A stretch of 64,000 nt of DNA. Origin: Anthropogastromicrobium aceti. Lineage in GTDB: Bacteria; Bacillota; Clostridia; Lachnospirales; Lachnospiraceae. Under the pieces are notes generated by a model that did not search any database, was not told the origin of the DNA, and saw nothing but the letters and a program-made list of their open reading frames with translations. This document shows positions 15,645-26,108 of this stretch, one piece after another. Positions within the stretch are counted from its first letter, which is position 1. Each line of letters begins with the position of its first letter. The stretch lies in NCBI RefSeq assembly GCF_025567095.1, contig NZ_JAOQJH010000012.1. One strand, given 5' to 3'. The position numbers and the translations under genes are program-made.

Positions 15645-17204
15645 ATGAATTTTCATATATTATTTTGCTCATCCCGACATGTGACAATTGAGTTAGATGA
15701 GGATGCAATTTACGAAACTGCGAGCTACGAAATTTGGGTAAATGGTCGCTTAAAGGGTGTTTTCCACAGAATGATTCAGACAATCGATGGGCTGCTTCCA
15801 GATACTGATTATGAGATTATGCTGGTGCGTGCAAATGAAGCCTCTGAAACAGTTACATTTCATACCGAGCCGGAACCAATCACATTAAACGTCAGAGATT
15901 TTGGCGCATTTGGTGATGGTGTTCATGACGACACAAGCGCAATTCAGGCAGCTATTCTTTGTTGCCCTAAGAATGCAAGAGTTTTGATTCCAAAGGGCAC
16001 TTATCCTGTAACAGCGCTGTTTTTAAAGAGTGATATGATTCTGGAGCTGCAGGAAAATGCAGTGTTAGCAGGTATTTATGACCGTGCGCGTACACCGATT
16101 CTTCCAGGACAGATTGAGTATGACAACGAGGATGGATACTATAATCTTGGAAGCTGGGAGGGAAATCCTATTGACAGCTTTGCATCAATGATTACAGGAA
16201 TCCATGTAAAAAATGTTACTATCTGCGGTAAGGGTGTTCTTGATGGCCGCGCTGATTTTGAGAATTGGTGGAGCCGTCCAAAGGACAAGATTCGTGCCTG
16301 GAGACCAAGAATGATTTTTCTAAATCATTGTGAAAATATTACTGTTGTAGGTGTTACAGTACAAAATTCACCGGCATGGAATCTGCATCCATATTTTTCA
16401 AATCAGATTCGCTTCTTAGATATGGAAGTAAAGGGACCGGCAAATTCGCATAATACAGATGGCTGTGATCCAGAGTCCTGTACAAATGTTGAGATTGCAG
16501 GCGTTCATTTCTCTGTAGGTGATGATTGTATTGCAATTAAATCAGGAAAGATTTATATGGGCAAGAAATTTAAGGTTCCGTCAAAGCATATCCATATTCG
16601 TCAGTCCTGGATGCAGGATGGTCATGGCGCAGTCACGGTAGGAAGTGAGATTGCGGCAGGTGTTGATGATATTCATATTTCAAAGTGTCGTTTCTCAAAC
16701 ACAGACAGAGGTCTTCGTGTAAAAACAAGACGCGGACGCGGAAAAGATTCTGTATTAAAAGGAATTGTATTTGAAGATCTTGAGTTAGAAGGTGTAAAGG
16801 CACCGTTTGTAGTAAACAGCTTTTATTTCTGCGACCCAGATGGCCGTACAGAGTATGTTGGAACAAAAGAGGCGCTTCCAGTTGATGAACGTACACCAAA
16901 GATTGAATCTATTGAGTTTCGCAATATTGTCTGCCGCAATGCACATTATTGTGGTGCGTACATCTATGGTCTTCCAGAGCAGAAGATAGAGCGTCTTGTA
17001 TTTGATAATGTTTCTATCACATATGCAAAAGAGGCACAGACAGGCGTTGCAGCCATGATGATGGGATGCGAGCCGGCAAGCAGACTTGGACTTGTGATTG
17101 GAAATGTTAAAAATCTGATACTTCATAATGTTTCAATAGATGGTCAGGATGGCGAGAGACTTTGCCTTAGCGGTGTTGAAAATGTAGAAGAAGAGCAGGA
17201 TTAA
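15645..17204 (+). CDS. GH28 family glycoside hydrolase (polygalacturonase-like), cytoplasmic
   Basis: Right-handed beta-helix enzyme of family GH28, which hydrolyses galacturonan or rhamnogalacturonan linkages. Residues 1-85 form a fibronectin-III-like beta domain. The helix starts at the pectate-lyase-type motif VRDFGAFGDGVHDDTSAI. The four GH28 signatures are all present: NTDGCD (D272), GDDCIAIKSG (D293, D294), GHGAVTVGSE (H327) and the R.K motif in RGLRVKTRRGRG. The length is 519. There is no signal peptide, so it probably acts on imported oligosaccharides (exo-type) rather than on polymer. AAGGAG precedes the start, and the terminator at 17229-17261 follows. Confidence 0.9.
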   Translation: MNFHILFCSSRHVTIELDEDAIYETASYEIWVNGRLKGVFHRMIQTIDGLLPDTDYEIMLVRANEASETVTFHTEPEPITLNVRDFGAFGDGVHDDTSAIQAAILCCPKNARVLIPKGTYPVTALFLKSDMILELQENAVLAGIYDRARTPILPGQIEYDNEDGYYNLGSWEGNPIDSFASMITGIHVKNVTICGKGVLDGRADFENWWSRPKDKIRAWRPRMIFLNHCENITVVGVTVQNSPAWNLHPYFSNQIRFLDMEVKGPANSHNTDGCDPESCTNVEIAGVHFSVGDDCIAIKSGKIYMGKKFKVPSKHIHIRQSWMQDGHGAVTVGSEIAAGVDDIHISKCRFSNTDRGLRVKTRRGRGKDSVLKGIVFEDLELEGVKAPFVVNSFYFCDPDGRTEYVGTKEALPVDERTPKIESIEFRNIVCRNAHYCGAYIYGLPEQKIERLVFDNVSITYAKEAQTGVAAMMMGCEPASRLGLVIGNVKNLILHNVSIDGQDGERLCLSGVENVEEEQD

Positions 17205-17228
17205 TTCTGACAAAGATGTTTTTACGTG

Positions 17229-17261
17229 CCCCTGGTGCTGCAAGCACCGGGGGTATTTTTA
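17229..17261 (+). terminator. Intrinsic terminator after the GH28 gene
   Basis: CCCCTGGTGC (17229-17238) pairs with GCACCGGGGG (17244-17253) over 10 bp with one G-U, around a TGCAA loop, followed by TATTTTTA. Confidence 0.9.
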
Positions 17262-17276
17262 TATTCATCTAAATCT

Positions 17277-17307
17277 GTGTCATGTCGTGTCATATTTCGT
17301 GTCATAT
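17277..17307. repeat. Three short direct repeats, GTGTCAT
   Basis: GTGTCAT occurs at 17277-17283, 17287-17293 and 17299-17305. The last two are within a 10-bp repeat, CGTGTCATAT. They lie in the gene-poor stretch 17262-17434, between the GH28 terminator and the 3' end of tRNA-Ser. Regularly spaced short repeats near a tRNA 3' end can be integrase arm sites or protein-binding sites. Nothing else was seen in this stretch. Confidence 0.5.
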
Positions 17308-17434
17308 AGATGGCTGAAATGATAAAATAGAATATAAAATATCAAACATCTATATATAATAAAAAATGCCCGAAACCCCTTATTTTAAGCGGATTCTCGA
17401 ACATTCCAGTAATTATGCGGATATTAACAAAAAG

Positions 17435-17522
17435 CGGAGCGAGTGGGATTTGAACCCACGTGCCCGGAAACGGACAACCGCATTTCGAGTGCGGCTCGTT
17501 ATGACCACTTCGATATCGCTCC
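17435..17522 (-). tRNA. tRNA-Ser (anticodon CGA)
   Basis: Read on the minus strand, the 88-nt gene has acceptor stem GGAGCGA/TCGCTCC. The anticodon arm CCGCA-CTCGAAA-TGCGG gives anticodon CGA (bases 17485-17487), which reads UCG. It has the long variable arm typical of serine tRNAs and a T-arm with GTTCAAAT. The discriminator base is G and the 3' CCA is not encoded. It lies opposite to its neighbours and stands alone. Confidence 0.97.
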
Positions 17523-17662
17523 AACTAGCAGATTAGCGTCTGCACTATCTGTTAGTTTACAATAAAAAAGGGTTGTTTGTCAAGCAGATTTTTATGACTT
17601 GAATTTTGTATAAATTCGTCTTTTTGTAAGATACTTTCTATATCAAAGCAGGAGGTGAAAGC

Positions 17663-18367
17663 ATGCAGGACAAACTGACAAAGCAGCAGGAGCAAATTCG
17701 TGAGAGTGGAGAATTGATACTAGATGAAAATAAAGAGAAACATAAAATTTTTCTGCTAAATATTATCGGAGAAATTGAAGGTCATGAATGTCTGGCATCA
17801 AACTTAAAAACGACAAAGTATGAGCATGTGCTGCCGCAGCTTGCTCAGATTGAGGACAGCTGTGAGGTGGATGGACTTTTGATTTTAATTCATACAGTAG
17901 GCGGTGATGTGGAGGCAGGTCTGGCAATAGCAGAGATGATTGCAGGTATGTCAATTCCAAGTGTAACACTTGTGCTTGGCGGAAGTCATTCAATCGGTGT
18001 GCCGTTAGCAGTATCGTCTGATTATTCATTTATTGTGCCGACAGCCACGATGATGATTCATCCGGTCAGATTAAATGGAATGATTATCGGTGTGCGTCAG
18101 AGCTATGATTATTTTAAGCGCATACAGGATAGGATTACTGGATTTGTGACGAACCATTGTAAAATTTCAGAAAAGAGGCTTTTGGAACTTATGATGGATA
18201 CAAAAACATTGACGAGAGATGTGGGCTCAATTCTCGTGGGAGAGGAAGCCGTAAAGGAAGGTTTGATTCATGAAGTTGGTACAATAAAAGAAGCGATTGC
18301 AAAACTTCATGAACTGATTGAAAAAAACAAACATGTGTGTTATACTAAAACGGTTATAGAAAAATGA
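17663..18367 (+). CDS. ClpP-like serine protease, TepA/YmfB type
   Basis: ClpP-fold serine peptidase of the translocation-enhancing-protein (TepA) group, 234 residues. The core motif [14 protein letters not shown] is followed by the nucleophile elbow [12 protein letters not shown] (Ser in HSIG), the histidine in [10 protein letters not shown] and the aspartate in TRDVG. There is no signal peptide. In Bacillus subtilis the homologue also lies just upstream of spoIIIE, and the same arrangement is seen here with 14 bases between the genes. AGGAGGTGA precedes the ATG. The substrates are not established, and the original suggestion of a role in protein export is not provable from this sequence. 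Confidence 0.85.
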   Translation: MQDKLTKQQEQIRESGELILDENKEKHKIFLLNIIGEIEGHECLASNLKTTKYEHVLPQLAQIEDSCEVDGLLILIHTVGGDVEAGLAIAEMIAGMSIPSVTLVLGGSHSIGVPLAVSSDYSFIVPTATMMIHPVRLNGMIIGVRQSYDYFKRIQDRITGFVTNHCKISEKRLLELMMDTKTLTRDVGSILVGEEAVKEGLIHEVGTIKEAIAKLHELIEKNKHVCYTKTVIEK

Positions 18368-18381
18368 AAGGAAGGGGAATC

Positions 18382-21300
18382 ATGGCTGCAGCACAAAAAA
18401 AGCCGGCAGGCACAGCGAAAACGACAGCTCCAAAAACCAGCATAGCGGCAAAGAAAACACAATCAGCCGCGGCAGGCAGGGCATCGAATACAAAAAAAGC
18501 ATCGTCATCAAAGCCAGCCGCAGCAAGGTCATCGCGCACAACGACGGCAGTAAAGACAAATAAAAAAACTACAGCGGCAAAGGGGTATTCATCTTCCGCG
18601 AAGCGAAAAAAGAACCATTCAAAGAATCAGGTTCAGGTAGATTACACGATTTTAAAAGATATTGCAGTTATTGCAGTATTTGTGTTTTGTGTAATTTTGC
18701 AGTTGAGCTGTTTTTTTACAGGCGGAGGTCTGATGCAGCTTCTGCATACATATAATTTTAGATGGTTTGGCGTAATGGCTTATTGTATGCCACTTATTTT
18801 ATTTCTTTTGCCATGTTTTATAATAAGTAACTGGCATAACAGCGGATTGATTCAGAAGGTGACAGCGAGTATCTTGTTGTTTTTGTCAATTGAAACAATT
18901 TTATCAATTGTCTATGAAACATCAAACATCTTTACAGTAGGAGGAGGTCTTGTTGGCCACACTTTGTTTGGCGTTTTATATAGTGCATTTGGAATCATTG
19001 GCTCATTTGTCATTATGATTGCATGCCTTTTTATCAGTGTAGTATTGTTTTTCGGCCATTCTGTAGTTACACAGCTGCAGCAAAACTCGAAAAATGCTTA
19101 TCGTGCAGTTTCTTCCCATCATAAGCTTCAGCAGGGAAGACGTAAGATTCGTGCACAGGAAAAGCGTTTGCACAGAGAGCAGGAAGAAAATGAGCAGCTC
19201 AAGATGCAGCGGATGCGTCTGGAAAATTTACAAAAGCAAAGACAGGAAATTCTCGAAAAGAAAAATATCAATCGTGAATTTGTAAATATTCAGCTGGAAG
19301 AAAGTAAAAGGCAGGAAGCATTGAATCGTGAGCTGTTAAAGGAACAAGGCTCACAGGGAAAGCGCGAACTGCGTACAAATACAGAGCTTGAAGAAGAAGA
19401 CCGCAGCATGAAAGAGGTTGTTCTTGTAAAAGAAGAGCAAAAGTCAGCAGAAGATACAAATAAGGTCACACAGCCAAGCATGTTTATTGAAGGTGAGGAA
19501 ATTACGACACCGCTTCGCCTTGATACAAGCAATATTTTAGAAGAAGAGCCGCAAAAACATGATGATGGCTGGGTGCTTGAGACTGATGATGAAGTAAACG
19601 AAGAAGATGATCTGGAGTTTGACAATATTTCAGAAAATATTATAAATAAGGCAATGGAATCATCTTCAGATACTGAGTCATCTGAAAATGCATCATTTGA
19701 AAATGTCTCATCCGAAAATGTGTCATCACAAAATATGTCATCCGATACTGTCTTGACAGATGCTGCAGATGAAACAGAAGAAGATATTTCAGGGGCATCG
19801 GCAGCAGGAGATGAGTCGGTGGACTATCGAATGCTTATGCGTGATACAAAAAATACAGGTAAGCATGATGAGGATGAGTCTGTATATACAAAAACAGTTC
19901 GTACTGCAACTGGAAAGGTGATAACAGTCGAGCTTGATGGTCTTCCAGGAGAAAATAAGCGTCCGAAGGATTCGGTGAAAATTAAGGAAAGACTAGATCA
20001 GTATGATGAAAAGGTTGTTCCGATCGCATATGAGGAGCCAAAAGAATATATCTTTCCGTCAACAGATCTTCTTACACCGGGAACTGCATCAGGCAAGGGG
20101 CGCGAAGAGCTTGCCAGAAGTATGCAGGAGACGGCAGATAAGCTAAAGCGTACACTGCAGGATTTTGGTGTAGGTGTTACGATTACAAATATTAGCAGAG
20201 GACCGAGTGTTACACGCTATGAGTTACAGCCAGAGCAGGGCGTAAAGGTCAGCAAGATTGTTAATCTGGCTGATGATATTAAGCTTAATCTTGCCGCAGA
20301 AGATATTCGTATTGAGGCACCAATTCCAGGAAAGGCAGCGATTGGTATTGAAGTGCCGAACAAGGAAAAACAGATGGTTGCATTTCGTGATCTTCTGGAA
20401 AGTGATGAATTTACAAAAGCAAAGTCGAAGACTATTTTTGCCGCAGGAAAGGATATTGCGGGAAAAACTGTCGTTGCCGATATCGAAAAGATGCCGCATC
20501 TTTTGATTGCCGGTCAGACCGGTTCAGGAAAATCAGTCTGCATCAATACAATTATTATGAGTATCCTTTACAAAGCAAGACCTTCTGAGGTAAAATTAAT
20601 TATGATTGATCCGAAGGTGGTTGAGCTTAGTGTTTATAATGGTATTCCACATCTTCTTATTCCGGTTGTAACAGACCCGAAGAAGGCTGCTGCTGCATTA
20701 AATTGGGCAGTAAATGAGATGGAGGAGCGATATAAAAAGTTCGCTGAGCATAAAGCAAGGAATATCATTGGATATAATGCACAGATTGATCAGATCGAGG
20801 ATGTTCCAGGTAAAGATCGTCCGGAAAAAATCCCACAGATCATTGTAATTGTTGATGAGTTGGCAGATCTGATGATGACAGCAGGAACAGATGTAGAGGA
20901 TGCAATTCAGAAGCTAGCACAGAAAGCCAGAGCAGCTGGTATTCATCTGATTATTGCGACACAGCGACCATCAGTAAATGTCATTACTGGTGTGATCAAG
21001 GCAAATATTCCATCAAGAATTGCCTTTAGTGTTGCCAGCGGAATCGATTCCAGAACTATTCTGGATGAGACAGGAGCAGAAAAGCTCCTTGGAAAGGGCG
21101 ATATGCTGTTTCATCCGTATTATATCAGCAAGCCAGTTCGTGTTCAGGGCGCATTTGTATCCGATGATGAGGTAACAGAGGTTGTAAACTTCTTAACTCA
21201 GCAGAAAAATGTAAGAGGCGGAGAGATCAACACAAATATTGATCTTCAGGCAAATATGCCGGGAAGCAGCCTGCCAGGCGGTGATCAGGATGAGCTGTTT

Positions 21301-21504
21301 GAGACAGCAGGAAGATTTATCATTGAGCAGGAAAAGGCTTCTATTGGTAATCTGCAGCGCCATCTTAGAATCGGATTCAATCGTGCAGCACGCATCATGG
21401 ACCAGCTCTATGCAGCGGGAGTGGTCAGCAAGGATGAGGGAACAAAACCGCGCAAGGTCTTAATGAAGGCCGAAGAGTTTGAAGAGTACCTGCAGAGCAG
21501 GTAA
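18382..21504 (+). CDS. spoIIIE: DNA translocase FtsK/SpoIIIE
   Basis: Membrane-anchored ATP-driven DNA pump that moves chromosome through closing septa. Residues 1-85 are an unusual basic tail of Lys, Ala, Thr and Ser. Four membrane segments follow (between about 95 and 240), then a Glu/Gln-rich coiled coil (about 245-330) and an acidic linker with imperfect SSENVS-type repeats. The motor has Walker [10 protein letters not shown] (about 710), Walker [11 protein letters not shown] (about 825), and a C-terminal winged-helix gamma domain ([18 protein letters not shown]). The ATG at 18382 has AAGGAAGGGG upstream. The alternative ATG at 18364 overlaps the tepA stop and has no site. The length is 1,040, longer than the usual roughly 790 residues because of the tail and linker. 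Confidence 0.94.
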   Translation: MAAAQKKPAGTAKTTAPKTSIAAKKTQSAAAGRASNTKKASSSKPAAARSSRTTTAVKTNKKTTAAKGYSSSAKRKKNHSKNQVQVDYTILKDIAVIAVFVFCVILQLSCFFTGGGLMQLLHTYNFRWFGVMAYCMPLILFLLPCFIISNWHNSGLIQKVTASILLFLSIETILSIVYETSNIFTVGGGLVGHTLFGVLYSAFGIIGSFVIMIACLFISVVLFFGHSVVTQLQQNSKNAYRAVSSHHKLQQGRRKIRAQEKRLHREQEENEQLKMQRMRLENLQKQRQEILEKKNINREFVNIQLEESKRQEALNRELLKEQGSQGKRELRTNTELEEEDRSMKEVVLVKEEQKSAEDTNKVTQPSMFIEGEEITTPLRLDTSNILEEEPQKHDDGWVLETDDEVNEEDDLEFDNISENIINKAMESSSDTESSENASFENVSSENVSSQNMSSDTVLTDAADETEEDISGASAAGDESVDYRMLMRDTKNTGKHDEDESVYTKTVRTATGKVITVELDGLPGENKRPKDSVKIKERLDQYDEKVVPIAYEEPKEYIFPSTDLLTPGTASGKGREELARSMQETADKLKRTLQDFGVGVTITNISRGPSVTRYELQPEQGVKVSKIVNLADDIKLNLAAEDIRIEAPIPGKAAIGIEVPNKEKQMVAFRDLLESDEFTKAKSKTIFAAGKDIAGKTVVADIEKMPHLLIAGQTGSGKSVCINTIIMSILYKARPSEVKLIMIDPKVVELSVYNGIPHLLIPVVTDPKKAAAALNWAVNEMEERYKKFAEHKARNIIGYNAQIDQIEDVPGKDRPEKIPQIIVIVDELADLMMTAGTDVEDAIQKLAQKARAAGIHLIIATQRPSVNVITGVIKANIPSRIAFSVASGIDSRTILDETGAEKLLGKGDMLFHPYYISKPVRVQGAFVSDDEVTEVVNFLTQQKNVRGGEINTNIDLQANMPGSSLPGGDQDELFETAGRFIIEQEKASIGNLQRHLRIGFNRAARIMDQLYAAGVVSKDEGTKPRKVLMKAEEFEEYLQSR

Positions 21505-21529
21505 CTACAGGACAAGGGAGGATACGTTT

Positions 21530-23200
21530 ATGAAGACAGACATCCAAATCGCACAGGAGGCACAGATGATGCCGATCCGCGAGGTGACAGCAGGTTTTGG
21601 TATTACAGAGGATGACATGGAATTGTATGGAAAGTATAAGGCAAAGCTTTCCGATGAGCTATGGAACCGCATCAAGGACAGACCAGATGGAAAGCTGGTT
21701 TTGGTAACTGCAATTAACCCAACTCCGGCAGGAGAGGGAAAGACAACTATCAGCATTGGACTTACACAGGCATTAAACAAGATTGGCAAGAAGGCAATTG
21801 TTGCACTGCGTGAGCCTTCTCTTGGACCGTGCTTTGGTGTAAAGGGTGGTGCTGCAGGAGGCGGCTACTCTCAGGTAGTTCCGATGGAGGATATGAACCT
21901 TCATTTCACAGGTGATTTCCATGCAATCACATCTGCAAATAATTTGCTGGCAGCGATGCTTGACAATCACATTCAGCAGGGAAATGAACTTCATATTGAC
22001 ACAAGAAATATTGTGTGGAAGCGTTGTATTGATATGAACGACCGTGTTCTTAGAAATGTGGTTGTTGGATTGGGTGCAAAGGCAGACGGAGTTGTTCGCG
22101 AAGATCATTTTGTTATTACTGTTGCATCTGAGATTATGGCAATTCTTTGTCTGTGCAGTAACATCCGTGATTTAAAAGAAAGACTGGGAAAGATTATTGT
22201 TGCATATAATATGGACGGAGAGCCAGTTACAGCAGCAGACTTAAAGGCAGTTGGTGCAATGGCAGCATTGTTAAAGGATGCCATCAAGCCAAATGTAATC
22301 CAGACACTTGAGCATACACCAGCACTTGTACATGGCGGACCGTTTGCCAATATTGCACATGGCTGCAATAGTGTAAAGGCAACTAAAATGGCACTGAAAT
22401 TATCTGATATTGCTGTTACAGAGGCAGGCTTTGGTGCAGATCTTGGTGCAGAGAAATTTATGGACATCAAATGCCGTGCAGCAGGTCTAAAGCCGGATGC
22501 TGTAGTTATCGTAGCAACTGTAAAGGCATTAAAATACAATGGCGGCGTAAAGAAGGATGAGTTGGCAGCACCGAACCTTGAGGCAGTAAAGAAGGGTATT
22601 GTAAACTTAGAGAAGCATATTGAGAATATCCAGAAGTTTGGTGTTCCGATTGTTGTTACCTTAAATTCCTTCTTAACAGATACCGAGGAAGAATATGAAT
22701 ATATTCGCAGTTTCTGTGAGGAGAGAGGATGCGAGTTTGCACTGTCAAAGGTATGGGCAGACGGCGGTGACGGCGGTGTTGAATTAGCAAATAAGGTTGT
22801 TAAGACACTTGAGACAAAGAAGTCTGAATATCATCCGCTGTATCCGCTTGAGATGGCGTTAAAAGATAAGATTACTACAATCGCAAAAGAAATTTATGGA
22901 GCAGACGGTGTTGTATTCCAGCCGGCAGCTAATCGTGCATTAAAGAAGCTGACAGAGCTCGGTTTTGGTGAGCTTCCGGTATGTATGGCAAAGAATCAGT
23001 ATTCTTTGTCTGATGATGCAAAGAAATTAGGCAGACCTGAAAACTTCAAGATTACCGTGCGCGATGTATATGTAAGTGCAGGTGCAGGCTTTGTCGTTGT
23101 ACTGACAGGTGATGTTATGACAATGCCAGGACTGCCGAAGGCACCAGCTGCATTTAACATTGATGTGGACGATGACGGCCATATCACAGGATTGTTCTAA
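21530..23200 (+). CDS. fhs: Formate-tetrahydrofolate ligase
   Basis: ATP-dependent activation of formate to 10-formyltetrahydrofolate, used in purine and fMet synthesis and in the methyl branch of the Wood-Ljungdahl pathway. Motifs are TPAGEGKTT (P-loop, near residue 64), [19 protein letters not shown], and [16 protein letters not shown]. The 556-residue length is normal. GGGAGG lies 9 bases before the ATG at 21530, and an in-frame ATG at 21479 inside spoIIIE is rejected. It gives no evidence by itself of acetogenesis, because no other pathway gene is in the window. Confidence 0.97.
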   Translation: MKTDIQIAQEAQMMPIREVTAGFGITEDDMELYGKYKAKLSDELWNRIKDRPDGKLVLVTAINPTPAGEGKTTISIGLTQALNKIGKKAIVALREPSLGPCFGVKGGAAGGGYSQVVPMEDMNLHFTGDFHAITSANNLLAAMLDNHIQQGNELHIDTRNIVWKRCIDMNDRVLRNVVVGLGAKADGVVREDHFVITVASEIMAILCLCSNIRDLKERLGKIIVAYNMDGEPVTAADLKAVGAMAALLKDAIKPNVIQTLEHTPALVHGGPFANIAHGCNSVKATKMALKLSDIAVTEAGFGADLGAEKFMDIKCRAAGLKPDAVVIVATVKALKYNGGVKKDELAAPNLEAVKKGIVNLEKHIENIQKFGVPIVVTLNSFLTDTEEEYEYIRSFCEERGCEFALSKVWADGGDGGVELANKVVKTLETKKSEYHPLYPLEMALKDKITTIAKEIYGADGVVFQPAANRALKKLTELGFGELPVCMAKNQYSLSDDAKKLGRPENFKITVRDVYVSAGAGFVVVLTGDVMTMPGLPKAPAAFNIDVDDDGHITGLF

Positions 23201-23225
23201 ATATCATTATGAATCAGGAGGCTGA

Positions 23226-24728
23226 ATGAAACTAGATATACTTTTAAAAGGAATCGAGTATCATTTACAGCAGGGAAGCCCAGAAAATTGTGAGATTACA
23301 GGGCTTTGTGAAGATTCAAGAAAGATAAAGTGCGGAAATTTATTTTTTTGCCGCACTGGAACACATACAAGTGGAAAACAATATCTGCGACAGGCACTAT
23401 CTTTAGGTGCGGCCGCAGTTATCTGTGAGAAATATGATGAAGATAGCAGGCGTATTTTATCTTCTCAAAAGGATATTTGCGTTATAGAAACAGATGTGTC
23501 AGCGCAGACACAAGCGCGTCTGGCATCGAATTTTTATGATTTTTCTAAGGAAAAGCTTCTGTTGATCGGCGTGACTGGTACCAAGGGAAAAACAACGGTC
23601 TGCGCGATGCTTCAGAAGCTTTTTTTAGATAATCATATGTTATGTGCCACTGTTGGAACAAATGGCTTCTTTTTAAAGGATCGCGTGACAAAAAGCAGTC
23701 ATACGACACCAGAGCTGTTTGAATTATATGGCTTTATTGCAGAGGCAGTTAAGGCCGGATGCACACATTTTATTGCAGAGGTGTCTTCTCTTGCAGTTAA
23801 GCAGGGACGAATAGCAGGTCTTACATTTGATTTGGGAATCTTTACAAATATTTATCCAGATCATATTGGGGGAAATGAACATGCCTCTTTTTTAGAGTAT
23901 GCCTACTGGAAAAAAAGATTTTTTAAGAATTGCAAAAAAGTACTTTTAAACAGAGATGATCCATTTTCATTTGAGATTGCAGCAGATAAGAATGGTGTTT
24001 GCAGCTGGTATTCAGCGAGTGTCTGTGCAGATGGCTATGCATCTGAAATTGAAAAAGATGTCGAGATAGACGGATTATACCAGCATTTTTTATGGCATTG
24101 GCAAAAAATGCCTGCAAGAAGTATAAGCTTAAAGCTTCCGGGATTTTGCAATGTCAGCAATGCAGCGGCAGCGCTTTTGGCTTTTTGCCTGTTAACATCA
24201 GATGAGCAATATGATTCATACCAGTTGGATTTTAGTACATTTTCCGTTCGGGGGCGCTTTGAAATGGTGGGTCATTTTCAAGGCGGAACGATTATGATTG
24301 ACTATGCACATAATGAAGCCAGCCTGAAAAATCTGCTGGAATCACTTCGGGCATATCATCCAAACAGAATTTTGTGTATGTTTGGATGTGGAGGAAACAG
24401 AAGTGCCGTGCGACGCAGTGCGATGGGGCGCGTCAGCAGTGAATTAGCCGATTTGACAATTATCACGCAGGATAATTCCAGAGACGAACCATTTGAGCAA
24501 ATTTTAGCTGATATACTTTTGGGTGTGACAGGCGACTATGTGGTAATACGGGACCGTAAAGAGGCTATAGGCTACTGCATGAGCCAGATGAGGCCGGGCG
24601 ATCTTCTTGTACTTGTTGGGAAGGGACATGAAGATACACAGGAAATCGCTGGAAAGGTGGAGGCATTTTCTGAAAGAGATATTGTGGAATCTATCGAAAA
24701 GACAAAGAAAGGCAAGGTCAGCAAGTGA
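23226..24728 (+). CDS. murE: UDP-MurNAc-tripeptide synthetase (MurE)
   Basis: Mur ligase that adds the third amino acid to UDP-MurNAc-L-Ala-D-Glu in the cytoplasm. The P-loop is GVTGTKGKT (115-123). The conserved YPDHIGGNEHASF region, MIDYAHNEASL and a C-terminal GKGHEDTQE follow. The residue-3 specificity motif, DNPR in meso-diaminopimelate enzymes, reads DNSR (about 416-419). The key arginine is kept, so DAP is the likely substrate. CAGGAGG precedes the start. The stop overlaps the GTG start of murF by 4 bases. The overall sequence is rather divergent, so it could be a second MurE-like paralogue in this genome. Confidence 0.88.
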   Translation: MKLDILLKGIEYHLQQGSPENCEITGLCEDSRKIKCGNLFFCRTGTHTSGKQYLRQALSLGAAAVICEKYDEDSRRILSSQKDICVIETDVSAQTQARLASNFYDFSKEKLLLIGVTGTKGKTTVCAMLQKLFLDNHMLCATVGTNGFFLKDRVTKSSHTTPELFELYGFIAEAVKAGCTHFIAEVSSLAVKQGRIAGLTFDLGIFTNIYPDHIGGNEHASFLEYAYWKKRFFKNCKKVLLNRDDPFSFEIAADKNGVCSWYSASVCADGYASEIEKDVEIDGLYQHFLWHWQKMPARSISLKLPGFCNVSNAAAALLAFCLLTSDEQYDSYQLDFSTFSVRGRFEMVGHFQGGTIMIDYAHNEASLKNLLESLRAYHPNRILCMFGCGGNRSAVRRSAMGRVSSELADLTIITQDNSRDEPFEQILADILLGVTGDYVVIRDRKEAIGYCMSQMRPGDLLVLVGKGHEDTQEIAGKVEAFSERDIVESIEKTKKGKVSK

Positions 24729-26098
24729 TTAATATTTGTATAAAAGATATTGTAGAAGCAACAAAGGGAAAATTGCTGTGTGGAGATGAAAAGCAGCAGA
24801 TCGATCATCTTTCCATTGATTCAAGAAGCAGCCAGGGAAATGACTTGTTTATCCCGATCATTGGAGCAAAAGTAGACGCTCATCGTTTTATTGACGGTGC
24901 ATTTTCAGTTGGCTGTGTGGCAACTCTGACAAGCGAGCATGACAGCATGGATGATCCGAATCACGCATGGATTCGCGTGGAAGATACTGTACTGGCTCTT
25001 CATGAGATTGGAAAGCTCTGCCGCAGCCGTGTTACTGTGCCTGCCATTGGCGTGACAGGAAGCGTTGGAAAGACAACGACAAGAGAGATGATTGCTTATG
25101 CGCTTTCAGCAGAAAAGAAGGTATATAAGACACAGAAAAATTATAACAGCTCTGTCGGTCTTCCAATCACCATGTCTTTGATGAGCAACGACTATGATAT
25201 TGCAGTTTTAGAGCTGGGAATGAATGTTCCTGGAGAGCTAGGCACTATAAGTGAAATTGCGCAGCTTAAGATGGCAGTTCTTACAAATGTAGGAGTTGCT
25301 CATATTGAGTTTTATGGCTCACAGGAAGCAATCTGCCATGAAAAGTATACGATTTCAAAGGGCTTTGGAAAAGAGGGTCTTTTGATTGTAAATGGAGACG
25401 ACGAATTGCTGTATAAGTTTAGAGAGTCTACAGGTTATCCTTATGTTTTGTACGGAACAAAAGAGTATTGTGATTATAGAGCAGAGGATATTCATATGGA
25501 AAATGGCCACTATGCATTTACGTTTGTACATAACGAAATGCGTGTGCCAGTTGTATTGTCTGTTTTGGGACAGCACAATGTTTTAAATGCGACAGCAGCA
25601 CTTGCGGCAGCACATTTAAATGGTGTAGATGTGACATTGGCAGCTAAATCTCTTTATACATTTACTGGTTTTCAGAATCGTTTGCAGATCATGGATGTAA
25701 AAGATTATAAAGTTATTGATGATACATATAATGCAAGCCCGGCATCTATGGTGGCAGGAGTAAATGTATTAGGCGGCTTTGAAACGTCTGGCAGAAGGAT
25801 TGCAGTTCTTAGTGAAATGCGTGAGCTTGGAGAAAATACTCTAAAGTATCATCGAGAGGTTGGCGAAAAGATAGCATCAGAGCCTATAAATGAGCTTATC
25901 GTAATCGGAGATACAGCAAAAGCAATTGCAGATGGTGCAAGGCAAAAAAATTGCAGCTATTTAGTGCATGAATTTGATGACAAGATGCAGGCTGCAGAAT
26001 ATTTAAATCAGAATTTAAAAGCAGGCGATGTTGTTTATTTAAAGGCGTCTAACGCAATCGGATTAAAGGAAATTACAAAATATCTGATGGAGCAGTAA
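24725..26098 (+). CDS. murF: UDP-MurNAc-tripeptide:D-Ala-D-Ala ligase MurF
   Basis: Adds D-Ala-D-Ala to complete the pentapeptide precursor. Motifs are GVTGSVGKTTT (about 109-119), LELGMNVPGELGTIS, TNVGVAHIEFYGS and DDTYNASPASM. The start is GTG at 24725, with the murE stop overlapping in GTGA and AAAGGCAAGG upstream, so the two are translationally coupled. The length is 457. priA follows 10 bases later. Confidence 0.95.
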   Translation: MINICIKDIVEATKGKLLCGDEKQQIDHLSIDSRSSQGNDLFIPIIGAKVDAHRFIDGAFSVGCVATLTSEHDSMDDPNHAWIRVEDTVLALHEIGKLCRSRVTVPAIGVTGSVGKTTTREMIAYALSAEKKVYKTQKNYNSSVGLPITMSLMSNDYDIAVLELGMNVPGELGTISEIAQLKMAVLTNVGVAHIEFYGSQEAICHEKYTISKGFGKEGLLIVNGDDELLYKFRESTGYPYVLYGTKEYCDYRAEDIHMENGHYAFTFVHNEMRVPVVLSVLGQHNVLNATAALAAAHLNGVDVTLAAKSLYTFTGFQNRLQIMDVKDYKVIDDTYNASPASMVAGVNVLGGFETSGRRIAVLSEMRELGENTLKYHREVGEKIASEPINELIVIGDTAKAIADGARQKNCSYLVHEFDDKMQAAEYLNQNLKAGDVVYLKASNAIGLKEITKYLMEQ

Positions 26099-26108
26099 GG
26101 AGGCTTTG

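Noticed and set aside
21530..23200. Acetogenesis (Wood-Ljungdahl) locus
   Set aside because: fhs alone is widespread in Firmicutes; no other pathway gene is adjacent.
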